Source: Mycobacterium sp. (lineage in GTDB: Bacteria; Actinomycetota; Actinomycetes; Mycobacteriales; Mycobacteriaceae). From it: a stretch of DNA of 64,000 bases. The DNA lies in contig NZ_JASBVP010000003.1 of NCBI RefSeq assembly GCF_029961025.1, positions 186,001 through 250,000 of the forward strand. The letters are read 5' to 3'. Position 1 is the first letter of the stretch. Every line of letters starts with the position of its first letter. The position numbers were made by a program, and so were the translations under genes. The notes beneath the pieces were generated by a model. The model made no database searches and was not told where the DNA came from. It saw only the letters and a list, made by a program, of their open reading frames with translations. Below are positions 33,041 through 41,653 of this stretch, one piece after another.

Positions 33041-35041
33041 CCTAACCCGAAGTTGCGACGGTTCTGATCGGGGATTAGCCGTTTGAGCTGACATTTTGGG
33101 CATGGACCTGGCCTGAAGATGTAGTCACGAATTTAGGTGTGTGTTGTTCGGAGTATTCTGGTGTGAAGCGTTTACACTTGTGGCTATGCCGCGTAGCCCG
33201 ATGAAGGCCCACGTAGTCAGAGTGAGGAAGACTCACGTGGATAAGCAGGGCAGCGAACGGATCTATGAGTCGGTGCTGCTGCGCCGCACCTACCGTGATG
33301 GGCCCAAGGTGCGTAACGAGACGGTGGCCAATCTGTCGACGCTGCCCCAGGCGGCGATCGCCGCGCTGGAGGCGACGTTGAAGGGGCATACCCTGGTGCC
33401 CGCCGACGATGAATTCACGGTGACGCGGGCGCTGCCGCACGGGCATGTGGCCGCCGTGGCGGCGATGGCCCGCCAGCTTGGCTTGCCGGCGCTTTTGGGA
33501 CCGCCCTGCCGGTCCCGCGATCTCGTGCTGGGATTGATCATCTCCCGGGTGATTCACCCGGGCTCTAAGCTGGCGACGCTGTCGCGCTGGGCTGACACCA
33601 CGCTGGGAGCCGACCTGGCCATTGCCGGCGCATCCACCGACGAGGTGTATGCCGCGATGGACTGGCTGCTGGCCCGCCAAGACGTGATCGAAAAAAAGCT
33701 TGTCGCCAAACACCTTGGTCGCGATGTGAACCCGTCGCGTATGGCGTTGTTTGACCTGACCAGCTCGTGGGTGACCGGGCGCTGCTGCGAGTTGGCCGCC
33801 CGCGGGTATTCCCGCGACCGCAAAAAGGGACTTCCCCAGATCACCTACGGGGTGCTTACCGATGCGGCCGGGCGTCCGGTGGCGGTGCGGGTGTTTCCCG
33901 GCGACACCGCCGACCCGCTCGCCTTCACCGAGATCGTCGACGTCATCCGAACCAGGTTTGGGCTGACCCAGCTGGTGCTGATCGGTGATCGCGGGATGAT
34001 CACCCGCGCGCGCATCGAGGCGATCAAAAAACTCAACGACACCGGCGCCGGGTTCGGGTGGATCACCGCGCTGCGCGCCCCGGCGATCGCCAAACTCGCC
34101 GCCGACGACGGGCCGCTGCAGATGAGCCTGTTCGACATCCAAGACCTCGCCGAGATCACCCACCCCGACTACCCGGGCGAGCGGCTGATCGCCTGCCGCA
34201 ACCCCGCCCTGGCCGCCGAGCGCGCCCGCAAACGCGCCGAACTGTTGGCCGCGACCCAGGCGCTGCTGGCCCGTATCGCCGAGCGGGTCGATCGTGGAAC
34301 CCTCACCGGCGCGGCCCGCATCGGAGAAGCCGTCGGGAAAGTCATCAATCAATACAAGGTGGGCAAGCATTTTCGCTACCAGATCACCGACACCGGCTTC
34401 ACCTACGGGCGCGATGAGGCCGCCATCGCCGCCGAAGCCGCCCTCGATGGCATCTACGTGCTGCGCACTTGCGTGCCCGCCACCGACCTCGACGCCCCCG
34501 CCGTGGTGCAAAGCTACAAGAACCTCGCCCACCTCGAACGCGACTTCCGCAGCATCAAAACCGACGACCTCGACCTGCGGCCCATCCACCACCGGCTGTC
34601 CGACCGTGTCAAAGCCCACGTGCTGATCTGCCTGCTGGCCTGCTATCTGACCTGGCACTTGCGTAAAACCTGGGCACCGCTGACCTACACCGACGAACAC
34701 CCACCAGCTCGCGACAACCCCGTCGCGCCCGCCCAACGCTCACCAGCCGCGAAAGCCAAAGCCTCCCGCCAACAAACCCCCCACAGCACCCCGCGGAGCT
34801 TTCGCGCCCTGCTCGACCACCTGGGCACCCTGACCCGCAACCGAATCCGCTACCACCACACCAACATCGAAATCGACACACTCACCCAGCCAACACCCGA
34901 ACAACGCCGCGCCTTCGACCTCATCGGGGTCACCATACCCCTCACCATCGCCGCGTAGTCAGACCCAACCCACCAAAAACCACCAAATCCCCAGCCCAAA
35001 GCCCAGATCAGCCACCCAAACAGGCGCAACTTCGGCCTAAC
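33041..35041 (+). mobile_element. Second IS1634-type element with likely 6-bp target duplication
   Basis: Inverted ends CCGAAGTTGCG (33047-33057) and CGCAACTTCGG (35025-35035) bound the element. The direct repeat CCTAAC stands just outside both ends (33041-33046 and 35036-35041) and is probably the target duplication. The right flank consists of 14-bp repeats that each begin CCTAAC, so the repeat array itself may have been the target. One intact transposase gene is inside. Confidence 0.8.
33186..34958 (+). CDS. IS1634-family transposase (DDE), 590 aa
   Basis: The start is ATG 33186 (MPRSPMKAHVVRVRKTHVDKQG); the frame is open to 33141. The product follows the same plan as the transposase at 25196: RRTYRDGPKVRNETVANLS, FTVTRALPHGHVAAVAAMARQLG, MALFDLTSSWVTG (first Asp), FGLTQLVLIGDRGMITRARI (second Asp), EITHPDYPGERLIACRNPALAAERARKR, and HLERDFRSIKTDDLDLRPIHHR (Glu). 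It is related but clearly a different element from the first. The frame is intact. Confidence 0.9.
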   Translation: MPRSPMKAHVVRVRKTHVDKQGSERIYESVLLRRTYRDGPKVRNETVANLSTLPQAAIAALEATLKGHTLVPADDEFTVTRALPHGHVAAVAAMARQLGLPALLGPPCRSRDLVLGLIISRVIHPGSKLATLSRWADTTLGADLAIAGASTDEVYAAMDWLLARQDVIEKKLVAKHLGRDVNPSRMALFDLTSSWVTGRCCELAARGYSRDRKKGLPQITYGVLTDAAGRPVAVRVFPGDTADPLAFTEIVDVIRTRFGLTQLVLIGDRGMITRARIEAIKKLNDTGAGFGWITALRAPAIAKLAADDGPLQMSLFDIQDLAEITHPDYPGERLIACRNPALAAERARKRAELLAATQALLARIAERVDRGTLTGAARIGEAVGKVINQYKVGKHFRYQITDTGFTYGRDEAAIAAEAALDGIYVLRTCVPATDLDAPAVVQSYKNLAHLERDFRSIKTDDLDLRPIHHRLSDRVKAHVLICLLACYLTWHLRKTWAPLTYTDEHPPARDNPVAPAQRSPAAKAKASRQQTPHSTPRSFRALLDHLGTLTRNRIRYHHTNIEIDTLTQPTPEQRRAFDLIGVTIPLTIAA

Positions 35042-35077
35042 CGGGACAACCTAACCGGGATAACCTAACCGGGTAAT
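35036..35077. repeat. Three tandem 14-bp repeats at the 3' end of the GGT gene
   Basis: CCTAACCGGGACAA, CCTAACCGGGATAA and CCTAACCGGGTAAT stand in tandem, the last touching the GGT stop codon. The first lies against the end of the IS1634-type element. Confidence 0.75.
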
Positions 35078-36660
35078 CAGAACGCTGCGGCCTGCCCGTC
35101 GCGGCGGGGGTCGCTCACGGCGAGATAACCGTCATCGAGCCGCCAGATCGCCTGGCAGCTGCCGAACTGGTGGTGGTCATCCACGGTGATCAGCTCGTGC
35201 CCGCGCCGGCGCAGCTCCTCCAGCGTTGACTGGGCGAACCCGCGTTCGCAGCCGACCTGCCTGCCCTGGAACCACCGGAATCGCGGACCGTCGCAGGCGG
35301 TTTGGGGGTTTTGACCATGGTCGACGATGCGCACCACCACCTGCAGATGGCCCTGCGGCTGCATGGTCGCACCCATCACCCCGAAACTCATCACCGGCGC
35401 GCCGTCCTTGCTGACAAAACCCGGCATGATCGTGTGGTACGGACGCTTGTTGGGCCCGATCTGGTTCGGGTGTCCCGGTGTGGCAACGAAATTCGCGCCC
35501 CGGTTGTGCAGCGCGATCCCGGTCCCCGGTACCACCACACCCGAGCCGAATCCCAGGTAGTTCGACTGGATCATCGACACCATCACCCCCGAGGAATCGG
35601 CGGCGGCGAGATACACGGTGCCACCGCCCGGGGCCCGGGCCGGTGCCGGACCGGCTCGCTTCGGGTCGATCAGCGCCGCCTTGCTTTTCAGGTACTCCGG
35701 GTCGAGGAGGCGTTCCGGGCGCAGCGGCATGTGGCCGATGTCGGCGACGTGGGGCTGCGCGGCGGCGAACGCCAGCTTCACCGCCTCGATCTGCAGGTGC
35801 ACGCTGTCGGCGGAATCCACCGCCAGCGAACCCATGTCGAAGTGCTCGAGGATGCCCAGGGCGATCAGGGCGACGATCCCCTGGCCGTTGGGGGGGATCT
35901 CGTGGATGGTGTACCCGCGGTAGTCGGCGCTGATGGTGCCCACCCAGTCGGCGTGATGGGCGGCCAGGTCGCTGGCCCGCATCGCGCCACCGTGGGCGCG
36001 CGCATGCGCCTCCAGCGTGGCGGCGAGCTCTCCGCGGTAGAACGCCTCGCCGTGGGTCGCGGCGATCTTTTCCAGCGTGGCCGCGTGGTCGGCGAGGGTG
36101 ACCCGCTGGCCGGGTTTCGGCGCCCGGCCGTCGGGCAGGAACGTCGCGGCGAACCCCGGCTGGCGGCTAACCAGCGGCGCCTGGGCCGCCCACTGCGCCG
36201 CGACCGTGGGTGAAACCAGAAAGCCCTTGCGGGCGTAGGCGATTGCAGGCTCGAAAAGCCGTGGGAACGGCAGTTTTCCGAACCTGGCGTGCAGCTCGGC
36301 CCAGCCCGACACCGCACCGGGCACGGTGACCGAGTTCCAGCCCAGCAGCGGAACCGGCTCACCGCCGAAGTACTGCGGGGTCCACGCCGCCGGTGAGCGG
36401 CCCGAGGCGTTCAGCCCGTGCAGCCGCATGCCGTCCCAGACGATGGCGAAGGCATCCGACCCGATGCCGTTGGACACCGGTTCCACCACCGTGAGGGTGA
36501 TCGCCGTGGCGACGGCCGCGTCGACCGCGTTGCCGCCGTCGGCCAGCATCGCCAGGCCCGCCTGGGCGGCGAGCGGCTGCGAGGTGCACACCGCGTTGCC
36601 GGCCAGCACCGGCTTTCGCGGCCAGGCGTAGCGGAAGTCCCAGGCGAAGGGCGCGCTCAC
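35077..36660 (-). CDS. ggtA: Gamma-glutamyltranspeptidase family protein (GgtA)
   Basis: The start is taken as GTG 36660 (MSAPFAWDFRYAWPRKPVLAGNAVCTSQPLAAQAG), which overlaps the stop of the upstream ligase gene. The frame is open much further, but that is a ligase shadow. It is 527 residues with no signal peptide, so probably cytoplasmic. N-terminal marks are LADGGNAVDAAVATAITLTVVEP and GWNSVTVPGAVSGW. The autoprocessing nucleophile is expected at Thr348 in PGGGTVYLAAADSSG, where typical GGTs have TTHFSVVD. Downstream motifs are SMIQSNYLGFGSGVVVPGTGIALHNRG and MPGFVSKDG. It probably hydrolyses gamma-glutamyl or similar amides; M. tuberculosis Rv0773c is the likely orthologue. Confidence 0.85.
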   Translation of the reverse strand: MSAPFAWDFRYAWPRKPVLAGNAVCTSQPLAAQAGLAMLADGGNAVDAAVATAITLTVVEPVSNGIGSDAFAIVWDGMRLHGLNASGRSPAAWTPQYFGGEPVPLLGWNSVTVPGAVSGWAELHARFGKLPFPRLFEPAIAYARKGFLVSPTVAAQWAAQAPLVSRQPGFAATFLPDGRAPKPGQRVTLADHAATLEKIAATHGEAFYRGELAATLEAHARAHGGAMRASDLAAHHADWVGTISADYRGYTIHEIPPNGQGIVALIALGILEHFDMGSLAVDSADSVHLQIEAVKLAFAAAQPHVADIGHMPLRPERLLDPEYLKSKAALIDPKRAGPAPARAPGGGTVYLAAADSSGVMVSMIQSNYLGFGSGVVVPGTGIALHNRGANFVATPGHPNQIGPNKRPYHTIMPGFVSKDGAPVMSFGVMGATMQPQGHLQVVVRIVDHGQNPQTACDGPRFRWFQGRQVGCERGFAQSTLEELRRRGHELITVDDHHQFGSCQAIWRLDDGYLAVSDPRRDGQAAAF

Positions 36661-38189
36661 CGCCGGAATCTTTCGGCGACCGCGCGCCGGTCGACGGAAC
36701 CCTTCGCGGTGTGCGGCAGCGCGCTCGTCAGCTCGATGGTGGCGGGAACCTCGTAGGCGGCCAACCGCTCCCGGCAGAACTCGGCCAGCACCGTGGGGTT
36801 CGGCGAGGCCGACGGCGCGGGCACGACCAGTGCCGCGACGGTTTCCCCGTAGATCGGGTCCGGGACGCCGAAGACCGCCGCCTCGGCGACGTCGGGGTGC
36901 CCGGCCAGCACGGCCTCGACACGCTCCGGCGATATTTTCTCCCCGCCCCGGTTGATGAGCTCCTTGAGGCGCCCGTGCAGCGTCAGCTCGCCGCCGGCCG
37001 ACAGCGAACCCAGGTCCCCGGTGTGCAGCCATCCGTCGGTGAACGTCCGCGCCGTTGCCGCGGCGTCACCGAGGTAGCCACGCACCACCGTGCGGCCACG
37101 CAGCCAGACCTCGCCGACCACGTCGGGCGGGCACGTCCGGCCGTCGGCCCCGACGATCCGGATCTCTGGCCCGGTCGAGCGGCCCACCAGGCCCGCCGGC
37201 GGGACCTGCCGGGTGTCCGTCGTGCTCGACACCTGGTGGGTGGCCTCGGTCATGCCGTAGGCGCTGAGCACCGGTGCCCCGAACTCGGCGCGCAACGCCC
37301 GTGCGGTCTGCGGATTCAGTGCCGCGCTGCAGCTGCGGATAAACCGCAGCCGGGTGGGCCGGGGCACCGCCGCGGTGCGCAGCAGGATTTGGTGGATCGT
37401 CGGCACCGCGGTGAACCAGGTTGCGTGTGCGGCCCGGACGTCATCGGCGAAGGTGTCCGCGGAAAACCGGCCGCGGGCGGGCAGCAGCACCGTACCGGCC
37501 GATGCCAGGGTCGACAGCAGCGCGGCGATCAGGCCGTGGCCGTGAAACAGCGGCATCACCGCGACGGTGGCGTCCTGCGGGCCGAGTTGATAGGTGGCGA
37601 TGACACTGCCCACCGCGCGGGCAATGTTGCCGTGGGTCCAGGGCACCATCTTCGGCGACCCGGTGGTCCCGCCGGTGAACATGATCAGGGCGTCGTCGGG
37701 GGCCAGTCCTGCGGGTGTGGCGGCCGACGGGTAGGGGGCGGTCGTGGTGTCCAGTCGGACGCTGCTGGTGTGCGGGTCGGCGGTCACCGAGATCGGCCAG
37801 CACGGGACGGACGGCCGTGCGGTTTCGCCGGCCTTGTCGGCCTCGATCAGGATCACCCGTGCTCCCGCCGCCGCGATCCTGGCGTCCTGATCGGCCGCGG
37901 GCAGCGCCGGATCCACCGGGACTACGACCAACCCCGCGCGGGACGCCGCGAGTAATCCGACGACGAACTCGGTGCTGCTGCGCGTCCGCAACCCCACCCG
38001 ATCGCCCGGCAGCAAGCCGCCGCGGGTGAACCGGGCGGCCAAGCCGTCAACCAGCCGGAGCAGGTCGCGGTAGCTGATCGGGACGCGCTCGGCGGTGACC
38101 ACGAGCGCAGGCGCCTGCGGGTGCCGGCGTGCCGCCGCGGCGACCAGATCGGCGATGGGGGGGCTCGCATCCCCGGCGGTGGATGTCAT
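36657..38189 (-). CDS. Acyl-CoA synthetase, FadD7-like (probable oxalate-CoA ligase)
   Basis: A 510-residue AMP-forming ligase. The ATP-binding loop is IMFTGGTTGSPKMVPWTHGN; later motifs are SAYGMTEATHQV, GWLHTGDLGSLSAGGELTLHGRLKELINRGGEKISPERVE, and the catalytic Lys region LPHTAKGSVDRRAVAE. Its partner across the divergent promoter is oxalyl-CoA decarboxylase, the pairing of Rv0119 (fadD7) and Rv0118c (oxcA). That pairing, and similarity to plant and fungal AAE3-type ligases, suggests oxalate activation. The gene overlaps ggtA by four bases, so the two are co-translated. Confidence 0.85.
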   Translation of the reverse strand: MTSTAGDASPPIADLVAAAARRHPQAPALVVTAERVPISYRDLLRLVDGLAARFTRGGLLPGDRVGLRTRSSTEFVVGLLAASRAGLVVVPVDPALPAADQDARIAAAGARVILIEADKAGETARPSVPCWPISVTADPHTSSVRLDTTTAPYPSAATPAGLAPDDALIMFTGGTTGSPKMVPWTHGNIARAVGSVIATYQLGPQDATVAVMPLFHGHGLIAALLSTLASAGTVLLPARGRFSADTFADDVRAAHATWFTAVPTIHQILLRTAAVPRPTRLRFIRSCSAALNPQTARALRAEFGAPVLSAYGMTEATHQVSSTTDTRQVPPAGLVGRSTGPEIRIVGADGRTCPPDVVGEVWLRGRTVVRGYLGDAAATARTFTDGWLHTGDLGSLSAGGELTLHGRLKELINRGGEKISPERVEAVLAGHPDVAEAAVFGVPDPIYGETVAALVVPAPSASPNPTVLAEFCRERLAAYEVPATIELTSALPHTAKGSVDRRAVAERFRR

Positions 38190-38250
38190 CGCTCACAGGC
38201 TAGCCAGACCGGCCGGGCACGCCGGTAGACGAGGTATGAGACTAAAGAGC

Positions 38251-39972
38251 ATGAGCACCCAATCGGCGCCCCCGGTGGCGCCCCCGGAGCTGACCGACGG
38301 TTTCCACCTGCTGGTCGACGCCCTCAAGCTCAACGGGGTCGGCACCATCTACGGGCTGGTCGGCATCCCGATCACCAACCTCGCCCGGCTGGCGCAGGCA
38401 TCGGGAATGCGCTTCATCGGTTTCCGGCACGAGACCTCCGCCGGCAATGCCGCAGCGGCCGCCGGGTTTTTGACCCGCCGGCCCGGCGTGTGCCTGACGG
38501 TGTCCGCGCCGGGTTTCCTCAACGGGCTGGTGGCGCTGGCGAACGCCACCACGAACTGCTTCCCGATGATCCAGATCTCGGGATCGGGCGAGCGGGCGCT
38601 GGTCGACCTGCAACGCGGCGACTACCAGGAACTCGACCAGCTGGGCGCGGCCCGGCCGTTCGCGAAGGCGGCGTACCGGATCACCCGGGCCGCGGACGTC
38701 GGGCGCGGTGTCGCGCGCGCGGTCCGCACCGCGGTATCCGGGCGACCGGGCGGCGTCTACCTCGACGTCCCCGGCGCGGTGCTTGCCGAGGCTATCGACG
38801 CCGCCACCGCCGCCGGGACGCTGTGGCGGGTGGTCGATGCCGCTCCGCGGCAGCTGCCGGCGCCCGAAGCGGTCGAGAGTGCCCTGAGGCTGCTGGCGCA
38901 GGCCCAACGCCCGCTGCTGGTGCTCGGCAAGGGTGCGGCATATGCGCAGGCCGACAACGTGATTCGACAGTTCATAGAGACCGCCGGGATGCCCTATCTG
39001 CCGATGTCGATGGCCAAGGGGCTGCTGCCGGACTCGCATCCGCAGTCGGTCGCGGCCGCGCGCTCGCTGGCGCTGGCCCGTGCGGATGTGGTCATGCTGG
39101 TCGGTGCCCGGCTGAATTGGCTGCTGGGCCACGGCGAGCCGCCGCGATGGTCCGCCGATGCGAAGTTCATCCAGGTCGACATCGAGGCGTCCGAGTTCGA
39201 CAGCAATCAACCGATCGCGGTGCCGCTGGCCGGCGATGTCGGCTCGGTGATGGCGGCGTTGCTCGACGGCCTGCGGGAACATCGGATCGTGGTGCCGGCG
39301 GCCTGGACTCGCGAGCTCGCCGAGCGGCGGGCCCGCAACGACGCGGCGCTGCGTGAGCGGCTGGCCGACGATGCCCATCCGATGCGCTTTTATGGCGCGC
39401 TGCGCGCGGTTCGCGACGTGCTGGACCGCCACCCGCAGGTCTACCTGGTCAACGAGGGCGCCAACGCTCTCGATATCGCCCGCAACGTCCTCGACATGCA
39501 GGTGGCGCGGCACCGGCTCGACAGCGGGACCTGGGGCGTCATGGGTGTCGGCATGGGCTATGCGATCGCCGCCGCCGTCGAAACCGGCGCGCCGGTGGTT
39601 GCGATCGTGGGGGATAGCGCATTCGGTTTTAGCGCCATGGAATTCGAGACCGTCTGCCGCTACCGGCTGCCGATCACCGCCGTCATCCTCAACAACGGCG
39701 GCATCTACCGCGGCGACGAGGCCGCCGTCTCGGGGACCGATCCGGCGCCCACCGTCCTCAACGCCCACGCACGCCATGAGCTAATCGCAGAAGCGTTCGG
39801 CGGCAAGGGTTATCACGTTACCACCCCGGCGGAGCTGCGCTCCGCGCTGAGTGAGGCGCTGGCCGGCGGCACCCCGGCGATCATCGACTGCGAACTAGAC
39901 CCTGCCGCCGGCGAGGAAAGCGGGCATTTGGCCGGCCTGAACCCGAGGAGCACCGTCACGCCCGGTGGCTGA
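38251..39972 (+). CDS. oxcA: Oxalyl-CoA decarboxylase
   Basis: The ATG at 38251 gives a 573-residue ThDP enzyme; an alternative ATG lies at 38236. PYR-domain marks: GTIYGLVGIPITNLARLAQ, FIGFRHETSAGNAAAAAGFLTRRPGVCLTVSAPGFLNG (catalytic Glu in RHETSAG). The ThDP site is VGDSAFGFSAMEFETVCRYRLPITAVILNNGGIYRGDE. GTWGVMGVGMGYAIAAAVETG is also typical. It cleaves oxalyl-CoA to formyl-CoA and CO2. With the adjacent CoA ligase it would form an oxalate breakdown unit. A formyl-CoA transferase gene is not in the window. Confidence 0.9.
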   Translation: MSTQSAPPVAPPELTDGFHLLVDALKLNGVGTIYGLVGIPITNLARLAQASGMRFIGFRHETSAGNAAAAAGFLTRRPGVCLTVSAPGFLNGLVALANATTNCFPMIQISGSGERALVDLQRGDYQELDQLGAARPFAKAAYRITRAADVGRGVARAVRTAVSGRPGGVYLDVPGAVLAEAIDAATAAGTLWRVVDAAPRQLPAPEAVESALRLLAQAQRPLLVLGKGAAYAQADNVIRQFIETAGMPYLPMSMAKGLLPDSHPQSVAAARSLALARADVVMLVGARLNWLLGHGEPPRWSADAKFIQVDIEASEFDSNQPIAVPLAGDVGSVMAALLDGLREHRIVVPAAWTRELAERRARNDAALRERLADDAHPMRFYGALRAVRDVLDRHPQVYLVNEGANALDIARNVLDMQVARHRLDSGTWGVMGVGMGYAIAAAVETGAPVVAIVGDSAFGFSAMEFETVCRYRLPITAVILNNGGIYRGDEAAVSGTDPAPTVLNAHARHELIAEAFGGKGYHVTTPAELRSALSEALAGGTPAIIDCELDPAAGEESGHLAGLNPRSTVTPGG

Positions 39973-40032
39973 GGGCCCGACCCCGGCCCAATCCACGGGT
40001 CGGAGTGGGTTCCGGGCAAGCGCCGGGCGGTC

Positions 40033-40929
40033 TCAGGCGGTCAGCAGGGGTGCCAGCCAGGTCAGCTCGGCGGGCAGTTGTGCGCTCCAAAACGCTGCGT
40101 CGTGCCCGCCGGGTGAAAAACCGCCCGCCGGCGGGTGCGGCAGCTGGGCGACGAACTGGCGGGTCGCGGCGTAGAAGGGGTCGCCGATGCCGCAGTCCAC
40201 CCGGATCGGGATCGACGCCAGCGCGGGCAGCCCGAACACCGAGTTCGCCGCCCAGTCGTCGGGGCCGTCGAACGCCCCGGGCGCGGCTGCGCCGGGGGAG
40301 AGCCACAGCGCCGGGCTGACCGCGCAGATCGCCGCGGTCCGGTCCGGCCCCAGCCGACTGCCGAGCAGCAACGCGCCGTAGCCGCCCATCGACCAGCCCA
40401 GAAACGCCACCCGGGAGGTGTCCAGGCCCTGCGTGCCCAGCAGCGGGATGAGCTCCTGCAGCACCATGGCTCCGGAATCCTCACCGGAAGCCCTTTTGTG
40501 CCAATAACTTCCGCCACCGTCGACGGCGACCACCGCGAACGGCGGCAGGCCCGCGGCGACGGCCTGCGCCAGACCGTGCTCGACGCCGCCGGCCATCACC
40601 GAGGCCGCGTCCGAGCCCTTGCCGTGCAGGGTGATCACCGGTCGCAGGGCGTTAGTCTGACCCGGTGGGCGGGCGATCGCCCAGTTCGTCACCACTCCGC
40701 CGCGGGCCGCCGACACGAACGAGCCGGTCGCCATCGTCGGCGCCGTCGGGGCCGGCGGTGCGGCCGGTGCCAGCGGAACGTGGGTGGCCGCCATCACCAC
40801 CGGCGCGGCCGGCGCGGGCCGGGAATCCAGCACCGGGCCGAGCGTCTGGGCGCCCAGCGCGCCCGCGGCCATGCCGACACCGAGCCGCAGCACCGCGCGG
40901 CGGGTCAACTCGGGCATGCGGGTCATCAT
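40033..40929 (-). CDS. Exported esterase (Rv0774c-like), Tat-type signal
   Basis: Two ATGs at 40929 and 40926 start the product. The signal has twin Arg: ELTRRAVLRLGVGMAAGALGA, then PAPAAP as a cleavage region. An Ala/Pro-rich linker precedes the esterase D-type fold: ITLHGKGSDAASVMAGG, AVVAVDGGGSYWHKRASGEDSG, nucleophile FLGWSMGGYGALLLG, acid loop VDCGIGDPFYAATRQFV and His in FSPGGHDAAFW. It is probably periplasmic or surface-located and may hydrolyse lipid esters. Divergent from the TetR gene. Confidence 0.88.
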   Translation of the reverse strand: MMTRMPELTRRAVLRLGVGMAAGALGAQTLGPVLDSRPAPAAPVVMAATHVPLAPAAPPAPTAPTMATGSFVSAARGGVVTNWAIARPPGQTNALRPVITLHGKGSDAASVMAGGVEHGLAQAVAAGLPPFAVVAVDGGGSYWHKRASGEDSGAMVLQELIPLLGTQGLDTSRVAFLGWSMGGYGALLLGSRLGPDRTAAICAVSPALWLSPGAAAPGAFDGPDDWAANSVFGLPALASIPIRVDCGIGDPFYAATRQFVAQLPHPPAGGFSPGGHDAAFWSAQLPAELTWLAPLLTA

Positions 40930-40991
40930 GCCAGAGGGCGTTTGACCGAAAGCGCGATGCGCCACCGGGCGGGCTGGCAGCATGATGAGGC

Positions 40992-41603
40992 GTGACGGCA
41001 GCGGTGACCCCCAAGGGGGAACGCCGACGGTACGCGCTGGTGAGTGCCGCCGCCGAGCTGCTGCGCGAGGGCGGGTTCGAGGCGGTGCGGCACCGGGCGG
41101 TCGCCCGCAAGGCCGGTTTGCCGTTGGCGTCGACCACGTACTATTTCTCGTCTCTCGACGACCTCGTCACCAGGGCGGTCGAGCACATCGGAATGTTGGA
41201 GGTCGCGCAGCTGCGGGCCCGGGTCGCGGCCCTGTCGCGGCGCCGCCGCAGCGCCGAGAGGACCGTCGACGTGCTGGTCGACCTGCTCGTCGGCGACGGG
41301 TCGGCATCCCAGCTCACCGAGCAGCTGATCAGCCGGTACGAGCGCTACATCGCCTGCGTGCGGCTGCCCGCGTTACGCGGTATCCAGCAGCGCAACCTGC
41401 GTCAGCGTGCCGAGGCTGTCGCCGAGGCTTTGGAACGATCGGGGCGTTCTGCGCACATCGGCCTGGTCTCGGCCCTGATCTGCGCGGCTGACGGTGCGGT
41501 GGTCTCCGCGCTGGTTGACGAGCGGCGGGATCCGCGGGCCGCCGCGCGGGCGACGCTGCTGGACGTCATCGATAGGCTGGCTCCCCCGGTCGGGGGGCTG
41601 TGA
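40992..41603 (+). CDS. TetR-family repressor (Rv0775-like), 203 aa
   Basis: The GTG at 40992 gives MTAAVTPKGERRRYALVSAAAELL. The TetR HTH is typical: LLREGGFEAVRHRAVARKAGLPLASTTYYFSSLDDLVTRAVEHI. The rest is the helical ligand domain, ending DVIDRLAPPVGG. It is divergent from the esterase across 62 bp; CATCATGC (40924-40931) and GCATGATG (40980-40987) are inverted there, though both overlap start codons. The ligand is unknown, and control of the esterase is the simplest guess. Confidence 0.88.
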   Translation: MTAAVTPKGERRRYALVSAAAELLREGGFEAVRHRAVARKAGLPLASTTYYFSSLDDLVTRAVEHIGMLEVAQLRARVAALSRRRRSAERTVDVLVDLLVGDGSASQLTEQLISRYERYIACVRLPALRGIQQRNLRQRAEAVAEALERSGRSAHIGLVSALICAADGAVVSALVDERRDPRAAARATLLDVIDRLAPPVGGL

Positions 41604-41653
41604 GTCGTCGATCCCCCGGGGCTGCCACCGGTGATGCCGGCCGGCGCCCGGGG

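Noticed and set aside
33075..34736. Long open frame antisense to the IS1634-type transposase
   Set aside because: It is a Gly/Val/Asp-rich shadow typical of high-GC genes; the sense strand has clear transposase motifs.
40924..40987. Inverted CATCATGC/GCATGATG between the esterase and TetR genes as a TetR operator
   Set aside because: Both arms overlap ATG codons, the spacing of 49 bases is far more than a TetR site, and start codons easily create this pattern.
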